Shown in pieces: positions 1-5,661 of a stretch of 5,661 nt of DNA. A program made the position numbers and the translations under genes. Source of the stretch: Acidobacteriota bacterium (GTDB lineage: Bacteria > Acidobacteriota > Terriglobia > Bryobacterales > Bryobacteraceae); NCBI GenBank assembly GCA_016871135.1, contig VFZQ01000396.1, positions 1-5,661 on the forward strand, read 5' to 3'. Under the pieces are notes generated by a model. That model saw only the letters and a program-made list of their open reading frames with translations. It was not told the origin of the DNA and ran no database searches. Within the stretch, counting starts at the first letter, position 1. Each line of letters opens with the position of its first letter.

Positions 1-1899
1 ACGTGGATGACGCGGTTCGGCGGTGATCAGAGCGTGCTGGGCCGATGGCTCGACTTGAACGGCCATCGCTTGCAAGTTGTCGGTGTAGCCGCGCAAGGAT
101 TCAGCGGGCCGTCGCCGCGCTCGCCAGCGCTGTGGGTTCCGGCACCGTGGCGTCAGATCTTTCATCCCGAAGCGGGCGAGTTTAATACACCGAATCGTTG
201 CTGCAACGAAGTCTTTGCAAGGCTGAAGCCCAGTGTCGACCGCAAGAACGCAACCGCGGAGCTTGCAACCCTCAGCGCGCGCTACCGCGAGACGATTAAC
301 CGCAAGCCGGACAAGTTCCTGCTTGTCGATCCAACTGTAATGGCGAATCCCCGGTTCTTCTCGCAGGCCGCGCCGATATTGGCCGCCGTGAGCGTGGCGG
401 CGTTGCTTGTGCTGCTGCTGGCGTGCGCGAATGCGGCCAACCTGCAGCTTGCCCGAGCCATGAGCAGGCGGCACGAGATCGCGGTGCGCGCGTCGCTCGG
501 TGCGGGAACGGGCCGCATTCTTCGGCAACTGATCACGGAGAGTCTACTTGTGGCCGCACTGGCCGGCGGCGCTTCGCTGCTGATCTCGGCTTGGCTGCCT
601 GGATACGTTTTTGGTTCGATCGCGGGTGCGGAAGCTGGCAGTTTGCGTTTCTCGCTGGACTGGCGCGTGCTCGCTGGCATCCTGGCGTTGACGTTGGCGG
701 CCGCGCTTCTATCCGGTCTCGCGCCGGCATGGGCACTAAGTAAGGGTCTGCATACGTCGACTCGCGCGACACAGTCGGGGCGGTTGCGCGGCGTGTTGCT
801 TGCCGTGCAAGTAGCGCTTTGCGCAACGCTGGTCAGCGGCTCGTCACTATTGGTGCGCGCGCTGCAGGAGGCGCGACAGATCTCGCCAGGTTTCGCGTTC
901 GAGGATGTCGTCCGACTGGATCCGCGGCTCGACTCGAGCGGCGCGAACACCGCCCAGGCACAGCCAGTGTTGGGCGCCCTGGCCGAGCGGATAAGCACAA
1001 TTCCCGGCGTAAAGCGCGTCGCACATTCCAGTGTCGTTCCGTTGGGGAATTCGTTCAATGCGACGATGCTTTCCAATCCGCGCACGAAAGCGCAGACGCG
1101 AGTCGGGTTTGCGGATGTGTCGGCGACGTTTCATCAAACGCTACGGATTCCACTACGCGCGGGCCGCTATTTCGAAACAGCCGACGAGACGCGCAAAGAC
1201 ATCGTCATCATTGACGAAGCGCTGGCTAAGCAGTTCTGGTCGGATGAGAACCCGATCGGGCAGAAGGTGGGCGAGGCTACCGTGATCGGAGTGGTCTCGA
1301 GCATTCATATTCGCGGCCTCGCCGGCGGCGATGTCTACATGTACCGGCCGTCGCGCGGAACGGAGAATTCAACATTCTTCCTCCACTTCGACGGTCCGGC
1401 GGAACCGGTTCTGGCCGAATCCGTACGATTTGCCCGCGCAGCGGACAAACGAGTGTTCCCCGCCGCCGCGCCTTATCGAGAGACGGTCGAAAGAGCGCGC
1501 GGCGAGGCGGCCATCGCCGCTACGATTTCGGGCGCGTTGAGCGTTCTCGCGTTGACCTTGGCGTGCCTCGGAATCTACGGCGTGGCCGCATACGGCGTGA
1601 GCCAGCGGCTCCGGGAAATCGGTGTGCGTATGGCGCTTGGAGCGAGGCCTCTCGAAATCGTGCAGCTGATTGTGGGACAGAATCTGCGGACCGTTTGCAT
1701 CGGTGCGGCAATCGGAATTGCTGGCGCGGTTGGATTGGGGCGGCTGCTGATAGGCTTCCTTTACGGCGTCAAGCCTACCGACCCGTTGGCGTTGGCCGCT
1801 GCGCTAGTCTTGCTCGCCGCCGTGGCGACGCTGTCAACGCTCGGGCCTGCGCGGCGCGCGTCGAAGGTGGATCCGGTGGTGGCGTTACGCTATGAGTAG
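1..1899 (+). CDS. ABC transporter permease, ADOP/MacB-FtsX type (5' partial)
   Basis: This is an inner-membrane permease of the large MacB/FtsX-like group (ADOP family) abundant in Acidobacteriota; the substrate cannot be told. The frame is open from base 1 (T-W-M-T-R-F-G-G-D), and RFGGD..VLGRWLDLNG..QVVGVA is an internal motif of the first periplasmic domain, so the ATG at 7 is not the true start. Numbering from that ATG, residues 1-115 are the end of the first MacB periplasmic domain. Membrane segments are visible near 122-146, 174-196, 220-242, 262-286, 505-530, 560-583 and 594-614, with the second periplasmic domain at about 290-500. Signatures are EIAVRASLGAG (157-167), LACLGIYGVAAYGV (518-531), EIGVRMALGA (537-546) and the tail ARRASKVDPVVALRYE. 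The family is usually about 800 residues, so roughly 170 are missing. No ATPase is seen, and ADOP permeases often lack an adjacent one. The gene converges on the cytochrome gene. Confidence 0.93.
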   Translation, partial: TWMTRFGGDQSVLGRWLDLNGHRLQVVGVAAQGFSGPSPRSPALWVPAPWRQIFHPEAGEFNTPNRCCNEVFARLKPSVDRKNATAELATLSARYRETINRKPDKFLLVDPTVMANPRFFSQAAPILAAVSVAALLVLLLACANAANLQLARAMSRRHEIAVRASLGAGTGRILRQLITESLLVAALAGGASLLISAWLPGYVFGSIAGAEAGSLRFSLDWRVLAGILALTLAAALLSGLAPAWALSKGLHTSTRATQSGRLRGVLLAVQVALCATLVSGSSLLVRALQEARQISPGFAFEDVVRLDPRLDSSGANTAQAQPVLGALAERISTIPGVKRVAHSSVVPLGNSFNATMLSNPRTKAQTRVGFADVSATFHQTLRIPLRAGRYFETADETRKDIVIIDEALAKQFWSDENPIGQKVGEATVIGVVSSIHIRGLAGGDVYMYRPSRGTENSTFFLHFDGPAEPVLAESVRFARAADKRVFPAAAPYRETVERARGEAAIAATISGALSVLALTLACLGIYGVAAYGVSQRLREIGVRMALGARPLEIVQLIVGQNLRTVCIGAAIGIAGAVGLGRLLIGFLYGVKPTDPLALAAALVLLAAVATLSTLGPARRASKVDPVVALRYE

Positions 1900-2178
1900 T
1901 GGCGCGACTTTCGTGGAGTGACCTGCTGGAGGTTTATCGGGCGATTTCGAGGGCCCGGCGTCGGCCTCTCCGTTGAGCTGTTTTTGCCTACTGCAGGTTC
2001 TGCTGACCGCTCGCGTGGTATCCAAGAACTACCGCGAATTCCGGTTGCAAGCGTCTAGAGAGAACGGCGTGATCAATCAGAGGGTCTCCCTCGGCGAACG
2101 GTTGCGGCTTTGGTAATCGATCGCGCGGCCAGAGGCGGCTCCATATATTCCGGCTATGATGCTGGCGCTGAAAGCCGA
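1900..2178. other. Convergent intergenic region, no gene seen
   Basis: This 279-bp gap lies between the 3' ends of the permease and the cytochrome gene. Open frames crossing it on the minus strand are Arg/Pro/Ser-rich shadows of the cytochrome gene and resemble no protein family. Two small inverted repeats are visible: an imperfect G+C-rich stem at about 1949-1969 with a T5 run 12 bp later (1981-1985), and a perfect 5-bp stem with a 3-base loop at 2080-2092. Either could help end transcription, but neither is a textbook terminator. No tRNA, repeat array or promoter could be supported. Confidence 0.6.
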
Positions 2179-3054
2179 CTACCGCCGCTTCCGAATCCAG
2201 TGATCGGTGAAGCTTAGGTAGGGCGCGGGCGACGATTTCGGCATGTGGCAAGGCAGACAGTCGGCGGGTTGATTGGCGTGTTCGGTCGAGTGGCAGGCCG
2301 CGCACTTCGAACGATAGAACGCCGCGTCGTTGCGCACCGCGTTGGCGTGCGGAGGATGACAGTTGGCGCATGCGATTCGACCCTTCGTGAAACACGCGCT
2401 TTTGATGAGGCGTAACGGCTGGAAGCGGATCGCCAGCGCGTCGTCGGGGCCTTCTTTTCGATGACACTCGGTGCACAACTTCGTTGGCCTCGAAAAATGT
2501 TCCGCGGTCTTTACGTGGCACGACTCGCAACCTAAACCCGGAGGCTTTGCACCGTGACATCCGAGGCAGGATTTCACCGTCGCTTCAGACTGCACGATCC
2601 CAAGCGCGGCCTTTGCCGACTTCGACGTTCCCGGCTGATGACCCAGTGTCAGATCGAAACGATCGGCGCGCGGGTAGTAGCTGATGCGATGCTCCAACCA
2701 TTCGCCTCCGATCTTTACTAGCGGCGTGAGGCCTTGATCGCCCGCGCCGAGCACCCACGCGATTTCACCGGCAGCCGACTCGCGGCCGCGCTCGGCGCTT
2801 ACCGTCGTGCCCATGTAGGACAGCAAGAAGCCACCGCGCGCTTCGCCGATCGGACGATCCGGCAGCGCGCGCCCAAAGGCCGTGTCGGATAGCGGCCGCA
2901 GCGTCCTGGCGTGATTGGTCGCGGCGTGTTTGTCGACGATCGCGCGGTGGCAGTTCACGCAGTCCTGCGCGGCGCCGCTTATAATCCAAAGCATGTGGAT
3001 GGCGGCGTACATCGCCTTATTCGCGCAGGTGTCGAGCGATTCGCTGCCCATCAT
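2179..3054 (-). CDS. Exported seven-haem cytochrome c (multihaem, TPR-associated type)
   Basis: This is probably a periplasmic electron-transfer protein with covalently bound c-type haem; donor and acceptor are unknown. Counting from the ATG at 3054 (291 residues), CXXCH sites begin at C32, C163, C176, C194, C229, C251 and C266. A hydrophobic stretch (AMYAAIHMLWIISGAAQ, 14-30) just before the first haem site is a likely Sec signal, cleaved near GAAQ/D. Residues 37-160 form a haem-free stretch between haems 1 and 2 (includes TNHART and GGEWLEHRISYYPRADRF). The C-terminus has the family pattern ACFTKGRIACANCHPPH, then CLPCHMPK and SFTDHWIR. The start is uncertain: 3054 or 3051 (tandem ATG, -10-like TAAGCT upstream), 3012 (signal of only 16 residues), or 2994 (shares CATG with the TPR start). 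The gene is head-to-head with the TPR gene and overlaps its 5' end. Membership of a c-type multihaem family is certain; the exact role is not. Confidence 0.9.
   Translation of the reverse strand: MMGSESLDTCANKAMYAAIHMLWIISGAAQDCVNCHRAIVDKHAATNHARTLRPLSDTAFGRALPDRPIGEARGGFLLSYMGTTVSAERGRESAAGEIAWVLGAGDQGLTPLVKIGGEWLEHRISYYPRADRFDLTLGHQPGTSKSAKAALGIVQSEATVKSCLGCHGAKPPGLGCESCHVKTAEHFSRPTKLCTECHRKEGPDDALAIRFQPLRLIKSACFTKGRIACANCHPPHANAVRNDAAFYRSKCAACHSTEHANQPADCLPCHMPKSSPAPYLSFTDHWIRKRR
2980..2985 (+). promoter_or_regulatory. Candidate -10 box (TATAAT) for the TPR gene
   Basis: A perfect TATAAT ends 7 bp before the ATG at 2993. A transcript starting about 7 bases after the box would begin at or next to the ATG, so the mRNA would be leaderless; no Shine-Dalgarno sequence is present. 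No good -35 hexamer stands at 16-18 bp. The box lies inside the cytochrome coding sequence, where its complement encodes Ile-Ile of the signal peptide, so chance occurrence cannot be excluded. Confidence 0.45.
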
Positions 3055-3883
3055 CGAGCAGCTTATCGCAAGCGGACAGTTTCAAGAAGCACTGCGAAGA
3101 ACGGAAGGCCTGCCGCTTACCGTACAGAGACATTTGTTGGCTTCGAAATCGCACGATGGATTGCGCGACGCCGCGCGCGCGGTAGCCGAAGCGGAAAAGG
3201 CGCTGGCGCTCGATCCACGGAACGAGGCCGCCCATTTGCAACTCGGGCAAATCTTCTTGTCGAACAATACGCCGCAAGGGGCGCTCGAAGTTTTCACGGA
3301 CGCGCTCGCGCTGCATCCCCACTCGTTCTTATTGCGGACCGGCCGCGGTTTGGCATTGAAAGATCTGAACCTCTATGACGAAGCGATCGCCGAACTGAAG
3401 AAGTGCCTGGAGGCGAAGCCCGGGTTCGCAATCTGCTTCGACGGGCTGGCTACGTCTTACCTAAACGCGAAGCGATTCGATGAACTTGCTGCGGCCGCGG
3501 CTGAGCAGGAGAAGATCAATTCCGCCGATTACCGCTCGCCTTACTTCGCTGCCGCCGCGAGAAGCGCCACGGGCGGACCAGTGAAAGAAACGATGGCGCT
3601 CTTGCGGAGTTCCATTAAACGGAACCCACGTTTCGCCGCGGCGCACGCGCTGCTGGGCAGGGTGCTCATTCAAGAAGGCGATATCGCGGGGGCGATTTCG
3701 GCGCTAGAGTCCGCCGTTCGATTACGCCCCGACTACGCGCCGGCGTTGCTAAACCTTGCACAGGCGTACAAGAAGGCAGGCCGCGAACAAGACGCCGCAC
3801 GCGTATTCGACCGGCTTCGCGCGGCCAATGAAAAAGAACGTGCGGGCAAACCGGCGCTGATCTATCATCGCGGCCCCAAATAG
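2993..3883 (+). CDS. Secreted tetratricopeptide-repeat (TPR) protein
   Basis: TPRs are paired helices that bind other proteins; the partner is unknown. From the ATG at 2993 the product has 296 residues. A short hydrophobic leader (MWMAAYIALFAQ) suggests export with cleavage after FAQ, though it carries no positive charge. About six to seven repeats follow: a degenerate one at 20-48, then about 62-108 (AEKALALDPRNEAAHLQLG), 112-144 (LYDEAIAELKKCLEAKPGF), 147-176 (degenerate), 183-213, 214-247 (GDIAGAISALESAVRLRPDY) and 248-280 (APALLNLAQAYKKAG). The tail is charged. An ATG at 2915 is also in frame, but it would place 26 atypical residues before the leader and deepen the overlap with the cytochrome; the TATAAT just before 2993 favours the shorter form. 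The opposite-strand cytochrome starts inside this gene, and the receptor gene follows after 26 bp, so co-transcription with it is possible. Confidence 0.88.
   Translation: MWMAAYIALFAQVSSDSLPIIEQLIASGQFQEALRRTEGLPLTVQRHLLASKSHDGLRDAARAVAEAEKALALDPRNEAAHLQLGQIFLSNNTPQGALEVFTDALALHPHSFLLRTGRGLALKDLNLYDEAIAELKKCLEAKPGFAICFDGLATSYLNAKRFDELAAAAAEQEKINSADYRSPYFAAAARSATGGPVKETMALLRSSIKRNPRFAAAHALLGRVLIQEGDIAGAISALESAVRLRPDYAPALLNLAQAYKKAGREQDAARVFDRLRAANEKERAGKPALIYHRGPK
3060..3065 (-). promoter_or_regulatory. Candidate -10 box (TAAGCT) for the cytochrome gene
   Basis: On the minus strand, GATAAGCT ends 5 bp before the tandem ATGs at 3054/3051. It closely resembles the GATATGCT before the receptor gene and has the same spacing to ATG as the other candidate boxes here. 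A TTGAAA on the same strand (3085-3080) stands 14 bp upstream, which is short for a -35. The box lies inside the TPR coding sequence. It is the main reason to prefer the longest cytochrome start. Confidence 0.3.
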
Positions 3884-3897
3884 AGGGATAGATTTGA

Positions 3898-3903
3898 TAT
3901 GCT
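3898..3903 (+). promoter_or_regulatory. Candidate -10 box (TATGCT) for the TonB-dependent receptor gene
   Basis: GATATGCT ends 6 bp before the receptor ATG at 3910, in the 26-bp gap after the TPR stop codon. There is no Shine-Dalgarno sequence at usable spacing; the GAGGGA at about 3883-3888 is too far upstream. The arrangement again suggests a leaderless mRNA, which would let the receptor be transcribed separately from the TPR gene. No clear -35 is visible. Confidence 0.4.
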
Positions 3904-3909
3904 CCCGCC

Positions 3910-5532
3910 ATGCTTCGCGCCATCACTCTCGCTCTTTTCGGCTTGACCGCATTCGGCCAAGGCAACACCGGCAGCATTCTCGGCACACTGACAGACGCCT
4001 CCAGCGCGGTTGTTCCCAGCGCCAAGGTGACGATCACCAACGTTTTGACCGGTGTCAAGTTGGAAAACACCACCGACTCGCAAGGCAACTATCTATTCAA
4101 TTTCCTGTCGCCGGGGTCGTACAAGGTCGAAGCCGAAGTGACTGGCTTCAAGAAGTTCGTGCGCGAGAACATTACTCTCGAAACCGGCCGCCAACTGCGT
4201 ATCGACGCCCGTCTGGAGACCGGCGCGGTCACCGAGACCGTTAGCGTTACAGCGCAGACGCCGCTGCTTGAAACCGAGAGCGGCACGCTGTCGGGCACCA
4301 TCGAAAACAGGCAGGTGTCGAGCTTGCCGACGCTCGGACGCAACCCTCAGGACTTCCGCTTGCTGGTGCCGGGTGTTGTCCTCAACCGCGATGGCAACTC
4401 GATCACACAGGGCGGCCTCGTCCGCAAAGATCCCTACTACATTGACGGCGCGCACTCGTCCAACCACGTGTGGTCGGGCAATCCGGTGAATCCGAACCCC
4501 GATGTCATTCAAGAGTTCAAGATCGTGACGAATTCGTTCTCGGCCGAGTTCGGCGAGACTTCGGGCTCGGTGATGCAGTCAACGACGAAGTCGGGCAACA
4601 ACGAAATCCACGGCACGTTATTCGAATTCCTGCGCAACGACAAATTGAACGCGGGTAACTACTACACGCACTCGCGGCCGATCCTGCGCCAGAATCAGTA
4701 CGGCGGTACGATCGGCGGGCCGATCAAGAAGAACAAGACGTTCTATTTCGGCGATATGCAGGTCACGACGCAGCGCGGCACGTCGGCGTTCAATAACCTG
4801 ACCGTCCCAACGCAGGCGTTTCGTGACGGTAACTTCTCTTCTCTCACCAACGCAGCGAATGTGCCGGTTCCGATCTTCGACCCAGCCACCACCTCCGGCG
4901 CGAACAACCAACGCACCGCGTTCCCCGGCAACATCATTCCCGCCGCGCGCATTAGCCGGGCGGCGCGCAACGTGCAAGCGCTCTACCCTTTGCCGCAGGT
5001 AAACACAAACTTCGCCAATTACACAAATTTCGGATCGGTGAAAAACGAGAACAGAGAGTACGACATCAAGATCGACCACAACTTCACCGACTCCGACAAG
5101 TTCTTCGCGCGCTACTCCGGGCGCAAGAGCGACTCAACGCCTGCGTCGGCATTCCCGGACTTCAAGTCCGGCGGCCGCAATCCCGGCCAACTTGGCTTTG
5201 GGCAAAACAAGAACCATAGCCGGCAAGCGGTCGTGAATCACGTTCACATTTTCTCGCCCCGCATCACCAACGACCTCCATTTGGGCTGGTTCCAGACGTA
5301 TCCGAAGCGCATCGTCGCCGGTTTCGGAGAAGTGTCGACGAACTCGCTAGGAATTCTCGGCCTACCCAACGGCGATAACAAACTCGGAACGCCGGATTTC
5401 GTCTTCACCAATTACGCGCCGCTCGGCTCCTCCGGCGATACGCTGTTCTTTGAGCTGCAAGACTCCAAGTCTCTGGTGAACGTAACATCGTGGGTCCTTG
5501 AGGTTGTCCCCTACGGTGAGACAAAAGTTTAG
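3910..5532 (+). CDS. TonB-dependent receptor with N-terminal CnaB-like domain, interrupted (about half length)
   Basis: Intact relatives are outer-membrane beta-barrel receptors that import large nutrients such as glycans, powered by TonB. Residues 1-17 (MLRAITLALFGLTAFGQ) are a signal peptide. Residues 19-105 form a carboxypeptidase-regulatory/CnaB-like domain (GSILGTLTDASSAVVPSAKV, then YLFNFLSPGSYKVEAEVTGFKK). Residues 106-230 are the plug (VSVTAQTPLLETESGTLSG, YYIDG, NSFSAEFGETSGSVMQSTTKSG), followed by barrel strands (FEFLRNDKLNA, NQYGGTIGGPI). Family members usually have about 1,000-1,200 residues; this one stops at 540. Through about residue 528 (DSKSLVNVTSW) it looks normal. The last dozen residues (VLEVVPYGETKV) do not resemble the expected strand and are read from apparently inserted DNA. 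The product lacks most of the barrel and the closing C-terminal strand, so it is probably non-functional, making this effectively a pseudogene unless the junction is an assembly artefact. Confidence 0.88.
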   Translation: MLRAITLALFGLTAFGQGNTGSILGTLTDASSAVVPSAKVTITNVLTGVKLENTTDSQGNYLFNFLSPGSYKVEAEVTGFKKFVRENITLETGRQLRIDARLETGAVTETVSVTAQTPLLETESGTLSGTIENRQVSSLPTLGRNPQDFRLLVPGVVLNRDGNSITQGGLVRKDPYYIDGAHSSNHVWSGNPVNPNPDVIQEFKIVTNSFSAEFGETSGSVMQSTTKSGNNEIHGTLFEFLRNDKLNAGNYYTHSRPILRQNQYGGTIGGPIKKNKTFYFGDMQVTTQRGTSAFNNLTVPTQAFRDGNFSSLTNAANVPVPIFDPATTSGANNQRTAFPGNIIPAARISRAARNVQALYPLPQVNTNFANYTNFGSVKNENREYDIKIDHNFTDSDKFFARYSGRKSDSTPASAFPDFKSGGRNPGQLGFGQNKNHSRQAVVNHVHIFSPRITNDLHLGWFQTYPKRIVAGFGEVSTNSLGILGLPNGDNKLGTPDFVFTNYAPLGSSGDTLFFELQDSKSLVNVTSWVLEVVPYGETKV

Positions 5533-5661
5533 AGACAGTTGGCGGCCCATGCAAAAAAGCAGTGGACAGCTAGTTTCAGTTTTAGCAGAATCGCAGTAGT
5601 CGAAGAGACGGAAGCGAGCTCTGCTGGAGAGCAACTCGCCGAGGGATCTCGGCTCGAAGAC
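5499..5661. mobile_element. Putative insertion-sequence end, truncated by the window edge
   Basis: Receptor homology stops at about 5491-5499, and the sequence that follows begins TGAGGTTGTCCCC. It then carries GAGACA twice, 14 bp apart (5518-5523 and 5532-5537), separated by an A/T-richer spacer. A TG-initiated end with repeated short boxes, inserted in a coding sequence, resembles the style of IS3-family termini, but the family is a guess from memory. No transposase can be recognised in the visible 163 bp. One plus frame stays open from 5533 to the edge with no ATG, and the minus strand also has an open frame. The far end and any target duplication are outside the window. A chimeric assembly join is the alternative. 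Confidence 0.4.

Noticed and set aside
282..1085. 267-codon minus-strand open frame inside the permease gene
   Set aside because: Its composition (Ala/Ser/Arg-rich, no motifs) is that of an antisense shadow, while the plus frame has strong family signatures.
1949..1985. G+C-rich imperfect hairpin followed by a T5 run after the permease gene, a possible terminator
   Set aside because: The stem is only about six pairs with a bulge, and the T run is 12 bp away instead of directly adjoining, so it does not fit an intrinsic terminator.
2080..2092. Perfect GAGGG-TCT-CCCTC hairpin in the convergent gap
   Set aside because: The stem is only 5 bp with no T tract on either side; this is expected by chance in G+C-rich DNA.
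2155..2205. Tiny plus-strand open frame starting with tandem ATGs in the convergent gap
   Set aside because: It is about 15 codons, lacks a ribosome binding site, and runs into the 3' end of the cytochrome gene on the other strand.
1988..2560. 190-codon minus-strand open frame covering the convergent gap
   Set aside because: It overlaps the cytochrome gene in another frame, is Arg-rich with no domain pattern, and resembles a high-G+C shadow frame.
5549..5600. ATG followed by A6G near the right edge, considered as a transposase start with a programmed -1 frameshift
   Set aside because: The ATG frame gives only 16 codons. The A AAA AAG is in phase only with another frame, and slipping from it leads to a stop within a few codons.

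Overview
The window is about 60% G+C by eye and carries a gene mix typical of Acidobacteriota, most likely the Solibacter/Bryobacter lineage. The mix is an ADOP-type ABC transporter permease, a secreted multihaem cytochrome c, a secreted TPR protein, and a TonB-dependent receptor that starts with a carboxypeptidase-regulatory (CnaB-like) domain. The taxonomic call is inference from gene families; there is no marker gene here. The odd length, with a gene cut at the left edge and a possible insertion-sequence end at the right edge, suggests a short contig from a fragmented assembly.

Layout. Positions 1-1899 (+) hold the C-terminal three quarters or so of a MacB/FtsX-type permease whose N-terminus lies outside the window. 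Positions 1900-2178 are a convergent intergenic stretch with no convincing gene. Positions 2179-3054 (-) encode an exported cytochrome with seven CXXCH haem sites. It is head-to-head with, and overlaps at its 5' end, a TPR protein at 2993-3883 (+). A TonB-dependent receptor starts 26 bp after the TPR stop codon (3910, +). It follows its family for about 528 residues, then runs into foreign-looking sequence and stops at 5532, at roughly half the normal length. The last 160 bp or so (from about 5499) look like one terminus of an insertion sequence.

How the genes may work together. The cytochrome has the C-terminal signature (CHMPK, then FTDHWIR) that, as I recall it, precedes a TPR region in many fused cytochrome-TPR proteins of Acidobacteriota and relatives. 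Here the TPR part lies on the adjacent divergent gene, so the pair may be a split version of that module working in the periplasm. Each of the three complete 5' ends has a -10-like hexamer 5-8 bp before the preferred ATG and no good Shine-Dalgarno sequence, which suggests leaderless transcription. In the divergent pair, each gene's promoter would lie inside the other gene's coding sequence. Nothing here proves a new system. The overlapping divergent cytochrome/TPR pair is the most distinctive item, followed by the interrupted receptor.
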